From: Isoetes taiwanensis
Lineage: Eukaryota > Streptophyta > Lycopodiopsida > Isoetales > Isoetaceae
Length of the DNA: 64,000 nt
Direction of reading: 5' to 3'
Assembly (NCBI GenBank): GCA_021234155.1
Contig: JAJEKV010000056.1
Span: 7,530,618-7,594,617 of the forward strand
This document shows positions 36,701 to 47,669 of the stretch, one piece after another. Under the pieces are notes generated by a model. The model did no database searches, was not told the origin of the DNA, and saw only the letters and a program-made list of their open reading frames with translations. The position numbers and the translations under genes were made by a program. Every line of letters begins with the position of its first letter. Within the stretch, counting starts at the first letter, position 1.

Positions 36701-36953
36701 ATCTACTACCACCTAATCGACCACCTACTATCGGCGCCCAAGATCATTCCTACTATCGAGCGCCCAAGAACAATCGACTATCGAGGCCCAAGATCCGTCT
36801 CTACAACGCCTTCAATCCCATTCGATCGAGCCGCCTTCAATCCCATTCGATGTCTGCTGAACTATGGTGAGTGTGATTCCATTCCGAATGCATGAATCTT
36901 GTTCTCTATTTTTCGTCCTCTATTTTTTCCAATGCATTCTGGTTCTTTATCAG

Positions 36954-37197
36954 TGTCGGAGAAGAATGCTATCTTTTAACAGCAAACTTGAAGCGCCGAG
37001 TAGGCCTATGTAAAATCGAAGATCTGAATCCAAGTTCTATGTGTCATGGTGTTCCTCTTGGAAACAGTTTCTGTAAGATTTCCATTATAAACTGCAATTA
37101 TGAAGATGAGGCTCTTCCAAGAAGACATCCCGGTGGCGATACAGTTGGTGAAAGCGTGGGCACATTTGTAGCATGGCCAAAAGAACGTCTGAAAAAG
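36954..37197 (+). CDS. Exon resembling the CACTA-associated domain (DUF8039-like)
   Basis: An open exon runs between acceptor (CTTTATCAG) and donor (AAAAG|GTATGT). Key features are ECYLLTANLKRRVGLCKI, CHGVPLGNSFCKISIINC, DEALPRRHPGGDTVGESVGT and VAWPKERLKK. The pattern C-L...R-VG/VA-x, HG-x-PLG, V-x-dA/ES-x-GT-x-(I/V)-x-WP matches a domain common in plant En/Spm (CACTA)-related proteins (DUF8039, from memory). Upstream coding is short; the downstream exon is not identified. Probably a transposon-encoded DNA-interaction domain. Confidence 0.5.
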
Positions 37198-37534
37198 GTA
37201 TGTATATTTGGATATTCGAAAAAAAATGAATATATCATAACATCTGCGTGATGTTGTGAATTTTGAATTCTTTGATGTTCTTTAGCCAGTTATATCAACC
37301 CCATGAAACTACACATTAATGAAAATATGTAGTTTCTTGGGGTTGGTCATACTGGCTGGAGGGCATCAAAGAATTCAATGTTTTCGACATTGCATAAAAA
37401 AAAACATAATAAACTAATGACATAAAAGTATAGTGCAAAATTGCGCCAGGCGCGAGTTTGTATTCATATTCCAAAAAAGTATATGTACATTTCTTCTTCT
37501 GCAAAAATGCGCCAGGCGCGAATTCTTTCTATCT

Positions 37535-37990
37535 CTACAATATGTCACATAGGCCCACTTCATCGGCCCAATACCGCCAAAAGTCCCACCTGAACCACTC
37601 TGATATGACAGGATCCTCATCTTCCCTGCGAATGTCGAGTCTCCAAACCAGAGTGTTGTATCGATCCTTGATACTCCTAATCAAATCCTCGTGCTTATTT
37701 GTTGGCATGAGCCTTACTAAGAGCATGAGGAGCCGCATATGTCCAGAGATGCGATGGAAGCATTCCCATGGCCCCTGATACAGACTGTCTAATGGATTCT
37801 CCAACTCTCTTTGAATGTTTTAAACAGCACAATCAAGTAATATCTTGTACAGGGTCCAGCGTTGATGGTCGTCCAGGGGAAGTGTATTTGAACTAGAACC
37901 AGCCAGTGTATTTGAACTAGGAGCAGCCAGTGTATTTTGCAAAAAGGAGCATCCATGGCACTAGATAGAGAAAAATTAACTAATTAGCAA
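37535..37990 (-). CDS. Unrecognised small minus-strand ORF with NTLA repeats
   Basis: Minus strand. A short repeat NTLAAPSSNTLAGSSSNTLP precedes LDDHQRWTLYKILLDCAV. After a stop or splice comes a longer open part, LENPLDSLYQGPWECFHRIS to WADEVGLCDIL (37535-37804). The tryptophan-rich C-terminal part looks globular. Family unknown. It is bracketed by GCGC palindromes. Confidence 0.35.
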
Positions 37991-38199
37991 ATGATATTAC
38001 TCTCCCCATAAAACGATTCTGAACATACATAATTCAAAACGCGCCAGGCGCGTTTGCTTTGTTTTTTTCACAGATCTATTTCACACGCGCCTGGCGCGAT
38101 TTGTATAGAGCCGTATGAAATAGAAAAGCCAAACTAAAAACGCGCATGGCGCGCTTTGATTAACCTAGTGGAAAATCGGAACCCAAAATCGCCATTCTA

Positions 38200-39900
38200 A
38201 CATATTATTCTAACAGAATGCATAATGCAGAATGCAGAATGCAGAATTCAAAATATGAAGCCAGTGAATATGAAGGCAGTAGAATAGAATAAAATAGAAT
38301 AGAATAGATTAGAATAGAATGAAGGCAGATAGAGCAGATATATAATAATAATACTCCTTGTTTAGTTCATTAGTTAGTTCATTGTTTTAGTTCATTATTT
38401 AGAGCAGATAGAGGAAGAGCTAGTGAAATAGAATAAGAGCAAATACAGCAAAATCATATAAGCAAGATCATAGAGCAGATAGATCATAGAGCAAGATCAT
38501 ATAGGCAAGATCATAGAGGAAGATCATAGAGCAAGATCATATAAACAATAGAACATGTTTATAAGCAATAGATCTGTATATGAAGGTGCTAGGGCAGTTT
38601 AGGACTGATGCATGTAAAAGTCTAAGACAGAAAGCACTCCCCTTGATTAACCCTGAAGCTCATATACTATTTTAAGTAAAGAACAGGAAATACTAACCTA
38701 TTTGTGTTCTGTACCCGAGATTTGAGCCTTTGCCTTTGAGCCGAAACCAAAATTCGAAAACAAAAGTTGATTTGAGCCGAGAAGAAGCCAATAGCAGATG
38801 ATTTGAGCCTTAAGAAGCCGAGAAGAAGCAATAGCAGATAATTTGGAAACCGAGAAGCCGCGAACCTTTAACACAAAACCAAAAAACCAGAAAACTTTGT
38901 TATTCCAAGCCGAAGCCAAAAAACCAGAGAGATTGTAGAGAGCCAAAACCTTTAGCCGAATGCTTTGTAGAAACCTTCGAAATAAAACCCAAAAAGCGTA
39001 AAACAGATAAAAACGATAAAAGCTCGAAAGCGCAGATAAAAACAGATTGAAGCAGATTGAAGCCGAGAAGCAGATTGAAGCCGAGAAAGATAGAAGATAA
39101 GATAATATTATCTCCTCCTTAGGTCATGCAAAATAGATGCCGGTGAAAGAAGCCGAAAAACAGATAGAAGCCGAAAGCGTAAGATAGATTGAAGCCGAAA
39201 GCGTAAGATAGATTGAAGATAGATAGAAGCCGAGAAGCCAAATTGGAAGCGTACTGAATGCCCGGAATTGGAAGCGTAGTACCGAATTAGAAAAAAAGTT
39301 CGAAAGTGTGAGGGAAAAGTTTGAAAAGGAATGCTAACTTGAAATAATAACTGCTTTTAAAATTTCGTACCGCGCCATTATAACGTCCGCGAAAATTTAT
39401 TACAAGGGTTAATTGTTTTAAGGACAATTGTTTTAAGGGTTAATTGTTTTAAGGACAATTGTTTTAAGGGTTAATTGTTTTAAGGGTTAATTGTTTTAAG
39501 GGTTATTAAGTTTAAAAGTTTAAAAGTTATGAGTTATAAGTTTATATGCTAATTTTAAGTTAATAGTTAAGTTATAAGTTTAAAAGTTCATGAATTAGAA
39601 CTTCTAACCTTAAAACTTTTAACCTACAATAACTTTCCAACCTTAAAATTTCTAACCTATAATAACCTATTAATAAACTTCTTAACCTTAAAACTGCTAA
39701 CCTATAATAACCTTAAAAGTTGTTTCTAAGGTTATTATAGGATACAAAGGGTTTTATTTATATATAATGTTGAGGAAAATAACTTGGGGAATCCCATTAT
39801 ATAAATAGAATGATTAAATAGAATAAGACATATGAGGCTTTCATTTATGAACATGTTAGTTAGAGGTTATTTGGATATGCTAACTTACTATATGTTTTTA
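38200..39900. repeat. AT-rich, low-complexity repeat zone
   Basis: Successive simple tracts are present. AGAATGCAGAATGC at 38216-38250; AATAG-type repeats at 38280-38330; ATCATAGAGCAAGATCATATA repeats at 38440-38540; GAAGCCGAGAAGCAGATTGA repeats at 38740-39250; TTGTTTTAAGGGTTAA repeats at 39405-39510; and TAACCTATAATAACCTTAAAA at 39600-39740. No gene. It separates the DUF8039-like exon from the E2 gene. Confidence 0.8.
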
Positions 39901-39909
39901 TGCATTCTA

Positions 39910-40192
39910 GGTCAATGGCATGCAAAATGCTAAAAAAAAAGCCCCCAATGATGCTGATCAAGGCAAGGAAAAATCCCCAACTAATGAACATGATGGCCAA
40001 GGAAAGGAAAATACCTCAAATGATGTTGATGATGGCAAAGGAAAGGAAAAGACTCCAAATGATGCTGATGATGGCAAAGGAAAGGAAAAGACCTCAAATG
40101 AAAAGGATGATGCCAAAGGAAAGGAAATTGTACTTTATACTCGGGTCGATTGGAAAAACAAAAAGGTCAAGATCCCGCATGCATGCAAATGA
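39910..40192 (+). CDS. Low-complexity lysine-rich ORF at the start of E2
   Basis: The frame gives a 13-residue repeat: DDGKGKEKTPND, DDGKGKEKTSNE and variants. It is followed by VLYTRVDWKNKKVKI. The repeats are charged and disordered, possibly the N-terminal tail of the E2-encoded protein. The DNA repeat unit is 39 bp. Confidence 0.45.
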
Positions 40193-40240
40193 GAGGCGAG
40201 AGGAGAAGGGATTATTGTTCTAGCAGATTCTATCAATGCA

Positions 40241-40582
40241 GTGAATGATGAATTAGGGGAGGACAGGTTAGGTGTAGCAATCTCAAAATTATATGACAAT
40301 TGGAAGGAAAAGGGTTCAGGCAAACAAGAATGCCTAGCTTGTGTGAAGCAACTAGAGGTTCCAACTATTGTTGCATGGCCTAGGGACAAGATTTCAACCG
40401 AGGGGAACTACACGTTTCCTATAGATGTAGAACCATTGTCAATAATGTTCACACAATGTAGCAAGAGGCCACTTCCAACTTTCAAACATTATCCCACCAA
40501 AAGATGCAAGTCGATTATGATTGTTCTCCCGAAGCCCCGATGCGGGTTAGAGGAAGTGAATGTTGTTGGGCCTCTGTATTAG
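40241..40582 (+). CDS. DUF8039-like second segment in E2
   Basis: Peptide MNDELGEDRLGVAISKLYDN through QLEVPTIVAWPRDKI, then FPIDVEPLSIMFTQCSKRPL. The VAWPRDKI motif echoes the VAWPKERLKK of the exon at 36954, so a similar domain may be present in E2. Weak similarity; possibly part of one N-terminal exon series with the lysine-rich ORF. Confidence 0.35.
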   Translation: MNDELGEDRLGVAISKLYDNWKEKGSGKQECLACVKQLEVPTIVAWPRDKISTEGNYTFPIDVEPLSIMFTQCSKRPLPTFKHYPTKRCKSIMIVLPKPRCGLEEVNVVGPLY

Positions 40583-40672
40583 AATGTTCACAATAGAGGA
40601 GATGGTGGTAGCAAGAGCTACATATCAGGAACATAAGTGTGATAGCGGGGAGGAATTTCATGTACACCATAT

Positions 40673-42851
40673 TTGGCTATGCAATTCGGGATGAAAGATC
40701 AAAGAAGAAAAAGATTCCCATTGAATGGAAAGTGGATATGTTCAAAAGCATGGATGGCTATACATGGAATTCCAACCTCTTCTTGGCACAACCGGCAAAA
40801 GAGACATGAAAATGGTAGTAAAATTGCATTGCATGGGAACACCGGCCCGGTAAGGCCTACCTCAAGAACTATAGTACGCAAAGAAAATATTTGAAAGATA
40901 TGTGGATTTCAATGCGAAAAACATGCCACATAAGAGTAAGAAGGATGAACAGGGGTAGAGTTATTGTTGAAAAGAGATTGCCATCCCATTGTACCCGGAA
41001 GAGCATATTAGAGGAAATAAATGCATTGCTTCGAACTTGGAGTGGCCTCTATATCCCACCCAGTTTTAGTAGGCTATGGAATAAGCATTTCAAGCATGTG
41101 ACCATAGCAACTTCAAACAACTTTGCCAAGTGCAATTTATGTGCTAAGCTGAAGGAGACACTAGATAAGACTGTGCAACCAAGTCTAAGGGCAAAGATAA
41201 GGGAACATATGAAGGACGATATGATAGATCAATTATCATGTAGATCAACTTATTGGATGTGGAGGACCTTATCTGCAATGGAACCTAATAACTATCTATG
41301 TATTATACATGATAAAATGGACCAACAGAAGACTTGTCTTCCACAATTCAAATACATTCCTAAGTCATGTGGAAGATCATACCCTTTGCAGATTTCAATG
41401 ACTGGGGCAATATTGCATGGGCAGTCTCAGACCTATTATGGCCATTTCAGTTTAGAGTTGTGGAGTGATGGTCCAGATTTTCACATTCGGAGTATCATGA
41501 GGTGTTTAAGAAACTATGAGAAGGGTTACAATGGTCACCTACAGGATCCTACAGCTAGCCAGGCACTACATAGTGCATTGTTGGATGGAACCCCTAATAG
41601 TATTGAAAAGTTTAGCGAGGCAAGGTTTAGGAGGAATGGACCTAATGAACATGTTGGAGCTTCAACATCTCGTGCTAAACCTCGAGATCTGCCCAGAAAG
41701 CTCCTTTTGCAACTAGATAATTGTGCTAGTCAAAATAAGAACAGGTGGATGTTTTCTTTCCTATCCTACTTAACAGCTGTGGGTATTTTTGAAAGAGTCA
41801 ATTTGGGGTTCCTAATGCCCGGACATACTCATAAGGATGTGGATGCATTGTTTAGAAAATATAGTCATGTATTGAGACAACAGACAGTTACCAACTTTCC
41901 CAGGCTATTGGAAATATTTCATGGATGTACAAATCCATCTCCTATAGGATCTAGCATAGAAGAAGTGCCTGATTGGAAGAGTTTTGTGGATGGTTATGCT
42001 CTCGACATGGAAGGTCATTCTAGACCTCTTCAATTCACTTTTTGGGTGAGACCTTCAGAGGAGAAGTGGAGAGGTGGGGCAGAAATTTGGCACAGGGATG
42101 CAAATGGCAAGCCTATGATACCTCCTGGTCAACCAAAAGCTCTAAAACCAACTGAAGAAGTCAAGCAATTGGGATTGACTAAGGATGGCATCAATGACTA
42201 CATCAAGCATTGGCAAACTAATTCAGATGAGACTAATCGTGCATTGATAGATTATTGGAAGAAGGTGATCAACTTGTTGGATGAGGTAGACACATCCTCA
42301 GAAGAGCTGAAAGAAGGGTGGTCCCCTAAAAGTAAGTGGAAAATATTAGCTGGTGCTGACGAAGATGATGGTACCATTAGTAGCATTGTGAAGGCATATG
42401 CTCCTCCTCAATCTGATAAACACTATGTTGGTCCTAAGAAGGATAGGCCAAAATATTTAGGCATAGATTGTTATGAACCTTCTACTGACGTGGAGTGCCA
42501 CCAATTTGTAGTAGTAAAACCAGCAGATCTAGAGACCTATCCAAAGGTTTGGGATACACTATCTCGGATATTTGCAAAGAAGAAGGTGATGTTAACTTCA
42601 ATAAGGTGCGCGTGGAATGGTGGTGTCCAGTACATCAGTTGAGTAATGTCACCGATAAAGAAAGATATTCAGATTGTTGGACAAAGAGGTGGAGGAGAAA
42701 TCCAAGTGATCCTGATCTTTGGCTAGACATTGAAACCGTATTGTACTCGTGGACTCCAAAAACTATTCCTAGTAAAACAGCGAGAGTTACAATACCTCAG
42801 GATGTAAGGAATAAGGTTCTCATATCCTTGGGGATGCTAGTGGAAAAATGA
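40673..42851 (+). pseudogene. DUF7869-type transposase-like gene, copy E2
   Basis: The N-terminal part (40673-40894) reads WICSKAWMAIHGIPTSSWHN and KIALHGNTGPVRP, the CxxAW..I.GI and HGN motifs. The 583-aa main ORF (40891-42642) has NLCAKLKETLD, CIIHDKMDQQKTCLPQ, LLLQLDNCASQNKNRW, VNLGFLMPGHTHKDVDALFR. The C-terminal continuation (WWCPVHQLSNVT... DLWLDIETVLYSW) is in another frame (42495-42851). The DKMD, QLDN-NKN and GHTH-xx-VD series matches E1, though overall similarity is low. Two frame changes make it a pseudogene, or indicate unrecognised introns. Role inferred: catalytic protein of an uncharacterised DNA transposon. Confidence 0.75.
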
Positions 42852-43086
42852 AAAACAGTTACTATGTATCTTTTCTACAGTTAATAAAAGTTGTGTACTA
42901 CTTGAGTTCCATGATATATGATTTTGTAATTTGAAGTTAAGGTGTGAATTTATATTCCCGTGTGTGATTATATGTTAACGTCTATTCTAGTCTAAGGGCA
43001 ACAAAGTTACTAAAAAAGTGAATTTAACAAAGTTACTAAAAAAGTGCAATATAAAATTTATCCCAAAATTAAGACATAATCCCAAT
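42852..43086. other. Short right flank of E2
   Basis: AT-rich. A duplicated word (AACAAAGTTACTAAAAAAGTG) occurs twice at about 43000-43046. An AATAAA-type signal (TTAATAAAAG at about 42881) could terminate the E2 transcript. The copia sequence starts at 43087. Confidence 0.55.
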
Positions 43087-43434
43087 TTAATTGAATGATG
43101 GTTCTTGTTTCATATAGACATCATCATTCAATTCTGCATTCAAAAATGCTGTGCTCACGTCCATGTGATATATATCTAGATTATTTGCATTTGCAAATGC
43201 CATGAGAATTCTAATGCTTGTTAGCTTTATTATGGGAGAAAATGTTTCCTCATAATCTATTCCCTTTCTTTGGGTAAATCCCTGTGCTACCAGCCTTGCC
43301 TTAAATTTGTCTTCACCATTAATTCCTCTTTTGATTTTGAATAGCCACTTGCTGCCCACTATATTTGTCTTTTCAGGTTGCTTAACAACATCATAGGTCT
43401 GTGTTCTTTTGAATGCTGAAAGTTCTTCCATCAT
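43087..43434 (-). pseudogene. Copia reverse transcriptase N-terminal fragment
   Basis: GSKWLFKIKRGINGEDKFKA, RLVAQGFTQRKGIDYEETFS and MDVSTAFLNAELNDDVYM are the diagnostic first third of the RVT_2 domain. The coding sequence stops at 43087, without the catalytic YVDD. Confidence 0.92.
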
Positions 43435-43942
43435 TGCATCTTTCCACTGTTCTGCATTCTGCCATACTGTTCTGCATACTCTGAATTCATTGCTTCCTCA
43501 TAGGACTGAGGTATGTCAGGGTCAAGAATTGCCATAATTTGATAAATGTCTACATCTTCTTTGTGTAATCTCCTGCTCCTGCCATGCTCCATTCTGCCAT
43601 ACATTTCAGGATTCATTTTCATTGCCTCCATTGTCTCCTTTAACTTTTCTGCCTCTGTCTTTCTTTTCCTTATTTCTTGCTGAACTTCTACATTATCAGA
43701 GTTATCTCTTTGAGCCACCTGTCTGTCATCTTCCCCTTGAATTTCTTGCTCCATTTCTGCCTCAATCTCATCATGATCTACATTTTTTGTCTCTGGATTT
43801 TGCTGAACATTGTTTGCCACATCATTTTCTTCATCAAAATTATTCAAGCTATCTGAGTGTAAATCATCACTTGAACAATTGATATCTTTATTTAATATTC
43901 CCTGTTGCACTTGATTTCTGGTTTTATCGAGACAACTCCACC
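43431..43942 (-). pseudogene. Copia linker between integrase and reverse transcriptase
   Basis: A charged, low-complexity Gln/Glu/Asp-rich stretch ends with DPDIPQSYEEAMNSEYAEQ, the usual bridge into RT (P.tY.EA......W..A). The frame is interrupted at the LTR inserted at 43943. Confidence 0.75.
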
Positions 43943-45720
43943 TGTGACGTTCCAGCACAGTATACGCCCCCGGGACGTATACTATACTGCCTCGTCACGC
44001 GTACACGCCACCCCGACTGACGTGTACGCCAACGTGTAGCTAGGCTAATAGCCCTAGGGGGCAACGTGCAAGGAGTGCGCATTTATTAATGTGCACATTA
44101 AACAATGTGCACATTCATTTAGATGCACATTTTCCCATATGGCCACTTCATGCCAAGTGGGCCACACCCATAGGTGCAATTAATGTGCACATTCTCCAAT
44201 GTACACATTCATTAATGTGCACACATTTCCATGTGGGCACATTTGGGTGCACACATTTCCATGTGGGCACATTTGGCCACCTAGCCCTTAAAGGCAAGTG
44301 GGCCCATTTCCAATTATCCCACATGCCAAAAGGGGATAATTGGAAACCCTAGCCAACCCCCTTGTCTATATAGGGTAGGAAACCCTAACTTGCCCAATTT
44401 CGATTCTAGGGTTTTAGAACTGCTTTGGCTGCCTCAACAGTAAAAACCGCCCCCCCGAACTCTGCTCGAGAGGATTGCAAAGATTAGTCTCCCTTGATTC
44501 AAGCGTTTGTTGAGAATGGTCGAGCTCAGTCGGGAGGAGCCACTCAAGGATCGGGTATTTGGCCAATTAGATAGTCTAAACCCTATTTCAGGTCATAGAA
44601 TCGAGAGGTTTAGCCTATTAAATTGCCCATAGCAGCCTTCTAGATCTCTAGATACCAGCCTCTAACTAAAGAACCTAACTCTATGATATAGATTAGATAT
44701 AGTTCTTTAGTTCTGCTATGATGTATATGAATGATCTATCTCTATGAACTCCTTGTATTGGGAAGGGGGGGTAGAGACCTAAAGCTTGGTAGTAGATGCT
44801 CCTAGAGTAGCCTCTCTAGCACACTATAGATTCGGCCTGTGTACAAGAACCACACCTGGTTGTGGGTGAAGGGGCCAGACTGGCTAAGAAGGCGGTTCAT
44901 GTCCTGACTCTTGAACGATCCCTCTGGTGTGTAAAGCCTACCAGGGATCATTGTGATTAGGTCTAATGGCTTGCCACTGCGTGTGGGCGAGGCATGGGCT
45001 CGACACCCGTGAAGTGGTGTTCACTTTCCAGTGGGTTCAGTCGAATAAGGGCAGTGGCCCTCTAGTCACCTTGAGTCAGCATGTAGATCTCTGGAGGGAG
45101 GGATCCCTACCTGCCCCATCGGAACTGGGAGGATGAACCTAGGAATAGCCCTTTTGGCTATGCATTCGGCGGGCTACAGTCAGGTCCCAACACTTTTCAG
45201 CCTACTCTGCAAAGTGTGCACAGGAGGGGCGGATGGAGTGGACAACCCTATGCCATGTTCATATGCCAGCCAAATCCATTGCCATGAATTCTGTCTGCAA
45301 TGAACTCGGGAGACCCAAGCCGTCAGTCATCCCCTCGAGTCTGAGCCTTGGGTAGGACTCCCCGTATGTATTGTGCTCACCTTGTTTATGCAGATGTGAT
45401 GAGCCACCCTTCGAGGTGGATATGTGCTTATGATTATATACTGACATGTATGTTTACGCTTCCGCAGCTAGGTAGCCCTGAGGGAGACGGGGTAAAATGA
45501 CCCCTTCACTCTTCCCACTGGAACCCGTCATGGTTGCAGTGTCATGTGGAGGGCCCTGTATCGGCACGGAGCTGGTATGGGGGATGAACTCCTGTTTGTA
45601 TACGATGAGGGCATCGTATACGAGTAGGGGACGTCACAGTGGTATCAGAGCAATGTTCTTGGAGACCAAGAGCAAAGCACTGGCCATGTTCCCAGTAGCA
45701 CTAACTTGATAGGATCCTTA
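43943..45720 (+). mobile_element. LTR (1696 bp) plus leader of another LTR retrotransposon
   Basis: Starts TGTGACGTTCCAGCACAG (43943) and ends GGGGACGTCACA (45638), so the termini are inverted TGTGACGT/ACGTCACA. One base later comes TGGTATCAGAGC (45640-45651), an initiator-Met PBS. About 70 bp of internal leader remain. The LTR includes a TATATAGGG promoter-like core (about 44366) and tandem GTGCACATT repeats (44090-44280). No coding region: either a 5' fragment or a recombined remnant inside the copia element. Confidence 0.82.
44089..44285. repeat. GTGCACATT-type tandem repeats within the LTR
   Basis: Words TTAATGTGCACATT, AATGTGCACATTCATT and CACATTTCCATGTGGGCACATTTGG recur. The last is doubled at 44220-44275. 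Located in the U3-like part of the LTR, where such repeats often serve as promoter elements. Confidence 0.7.
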
Positions 45721-46070
45721 AACCTCGAAAAATGGGAAAATTTTTTCTCATTTTTGTAGTTTATGCTAAGCTAGTAACAGTTAAAATGAATAAAAACGTA
45801 AAAAGACTAAAAATGGTGAGCCAACATCCAAAAAGTAGGGTGGTCTCATATGAGCATATCCTAAGCAACCATAGGTTTTGAACATTTCATAGGAAGGAGT
45901 ATTTCCACTCCACATTAGTCAAACTTGTGATATTTATTGGGCCACACAGATCAGTATATATTAATTCTAGGATGTCTTTAGTCCTCTTGTTTGATTTGAC
46001 AAATTTCAGCCTTGTATGCTTTCCCAACATGCATCCTTCACACATGAAATCATCCTCCTTTTCTTCTTAA
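45720..46070 (-). pseudogene. Copia integrase remnants
   Basis: Minus-strand fragments: LELIYTDLCGPINITSL holds the first catalytic Asp (TDLCGP). Directly beyond, with most of the core deleted, comes FKTYGCLGYAHMR from the core's C-terminal side. The core between the two is missing, so the integrase is dead. An A-run and TATTC repeats (46066-46115) break the frame. Confidence 0.75.
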
Positions 46071-46107
46071 AAAAAAAAAAAACTATTCTATTCTATTCTA
46101 CTCTATT

Positions 46108-46848
46108 CTATTCTTCAGCCAGTATCATATTATGTTTGGCCATGTATTTAAGGTTGTTTATATTGGTATGCCCTAGTCTCTCATGCCATCTTCTTAATGT
46201 TACAGCTGATACTGCATTAATTGAATCAAGGCATTTTGTATCATTGAGAGCAAACAAATTTCCAACTCTTTTAGCTAAAACTTTCAATGTATTATCCAGA
46301 TAGATCTTACATTGAGTTTTCTCAAAGCATACTTTATAACCAAGATCAACAAGTTGACTGATAGAAATCAGATTTCTAACAATAGAGGGAACACACAATA
46401 CATTTTTTAAGTCTACTGGCTTTCCAGTCAAATAAAAAATTTCTAAAATCCCAGCCACTTCCACCCTTTGAAAACTGCCATCTCCCATTTGAACATAGCT
46501 GGATCCTTTAATTACTTTCTCTTTCAGAATTTTAGAGTCTTTAATCACTGATCTTTCAGCTCCTGAATCTAGAACAAACATGTCTGCTTTAGAATCCAGT
46601 TCGATTGATGATTTGCTAATGCTATAATTCAGACATACCTCAATATTTTCGTCCTCTGCCTCTTCTTCCTCAATGGTGACAGATTTTGCCATATTTACTG
46701 CAGGATTTCTCCCCCTGCCCCTTCCCCTAAAGTTTTGAGATCTTCCCCTTGAGAAATTTCCTCTAAAATTATCAGATCCTCGGCCTCTTCCCCTATTAGA
46801 TCTTTTGGACTTGAGCAGTTTGCTGCCATGTGGCCAAATCCATTGCAA
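46108..46848 (-). pseudogene. Copia protease and GAG-pre-integrase region
   Basis: RGRGRG-rich stretch, then the protease active site MFVLDSGAERSVIKDS, then the pre-integrase zinc-binding segment LRRWHERLGHTNINNLKYMA. Open over 246 residues. The D-S-G-A site is intact. Confidence 0.9.
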
Positions 46849-46964
46849 TTATAGCATTTGCTTTCCTGTGTGCCCTTAGAAAAATTGTTCTTTAAATGCC
46901 CATACTGATTGCATGTGTAACATGGTCCAAGTCTGCTTTTATGGTCCAGCATAAAGGATTTCAA
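46695..46964 (-). pseudogene. Copia Gag zinc knuckles
   Basis: Two CCHC motifs: CYTCNQYGHLKNNF (last Cys replaced by Phe) and CYNCNGFGHMAANC (intact). The frame overlaps the gag body (46939-47649) and the protease frame, showing frameshifts on both sides. Confidence 0.88.
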
Positions 46965-47649
46965 TGGTGTCTACATTACCACTAGTTAATGATTTTTGCT
47001 CAAATTCTGTTTTTACCATCAGCTCAGCATGATCTCTATTCTTTGCTACATTCCTTACTAAGGTAGATAAATTTTTAAAATTAGAGAATGCTCTTGCTAT
47101 GGTCATTACCTGGTAATCTTGAGTGATACTTGTGCCAGCTGCCTCCAAGTCTGCAACCAGATTATCTAGCTTCTGAAAGAACTCAGTAAGATCATCATTA
47201 TCATGAAACTTTAGGTTTCTTAACTCCCTATCCAGTACATCCAGCTGGGAGGATGTTTTATTCTCATATGTCTTTATCAAATAATGCCAAATGCCCCTCG
47301 GGCTCATTCCTCTTACCTTCAGCAGAATGCTAGATCCTAACTTAACAGTAATGATACTCTTTGCTTCAATTATTTTAGCAACAACAGTAACATCACTACT
47401 AGTTACCTCTATGGTACTAGATGTTCCTTTTCCTTTCGAGCTTGAACTCTCAGCAGTGACAACAACAGCCTCATTCTTGCTGCTTGTTTTACTGACTTGT
47501 TCCTTTCCTTCATCATCTCCATTGACATATATCCATAAGCCTTCAACTTCCAGTATTTCTTTAATGTTCTCTTTCCATACTTGAAATCCCCCTGTACCTT
47601 TAAACACTTCAACAGCACTTAGTAGAGAAGCTCCTAGCGTAGTTGACAT
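46939..47649 (-). pseudogene. Copia Gag capsid region
   Basis: From the start codon at 47649: FKGTGGFQVWKENIKEILEV, GIWHYLIKTYENKTSSQLDV, LDNLVADLEAAGTSITQDYQ. These fit the copia Gag (UBN2-like) pattern W...L...Y......L...L..LKm....v.e....f..l...L...G. It ends before the zinc knuckles by a frame change. Confidence 0.85.
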
Positions 47650-47656
47650 GTTCTAG

Positions 47657-47668
47657 CTCTGATACCAA
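47657..47668 (-). other. Primer binding site of the copia element
   Basis: TGGTATCAGAGC on the minus strand, two bases inside the LTR, complementary to the 3' end of initiator tRNA-Met. Confidence 0.9.
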
Positions 47669-47669
47669 A

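Larger units (their letters stand above)
35843..38160. repeat. Seven dispersed GCGC-x-GGCGCG palindromes
   Basis: Near-identical GC palindromes stand out in AT-rich DNA at about 35844, 35911, 37446, 37507, 38040, 38087 and 38141 (variants GCGCTTGGCGCGA, GCGCCAGGCGCGA, ACGCGCCTGGCGCGATTTG, ACGCGCATGGCGCGC). The first two are embedded in a longer direct repeat with TTGAAAAGAATA and TTCATTTACTTA. Different orientations occur. Consistent with repeated protein-binding sites of a mobile element or with element ends. Confidence 0.85.
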
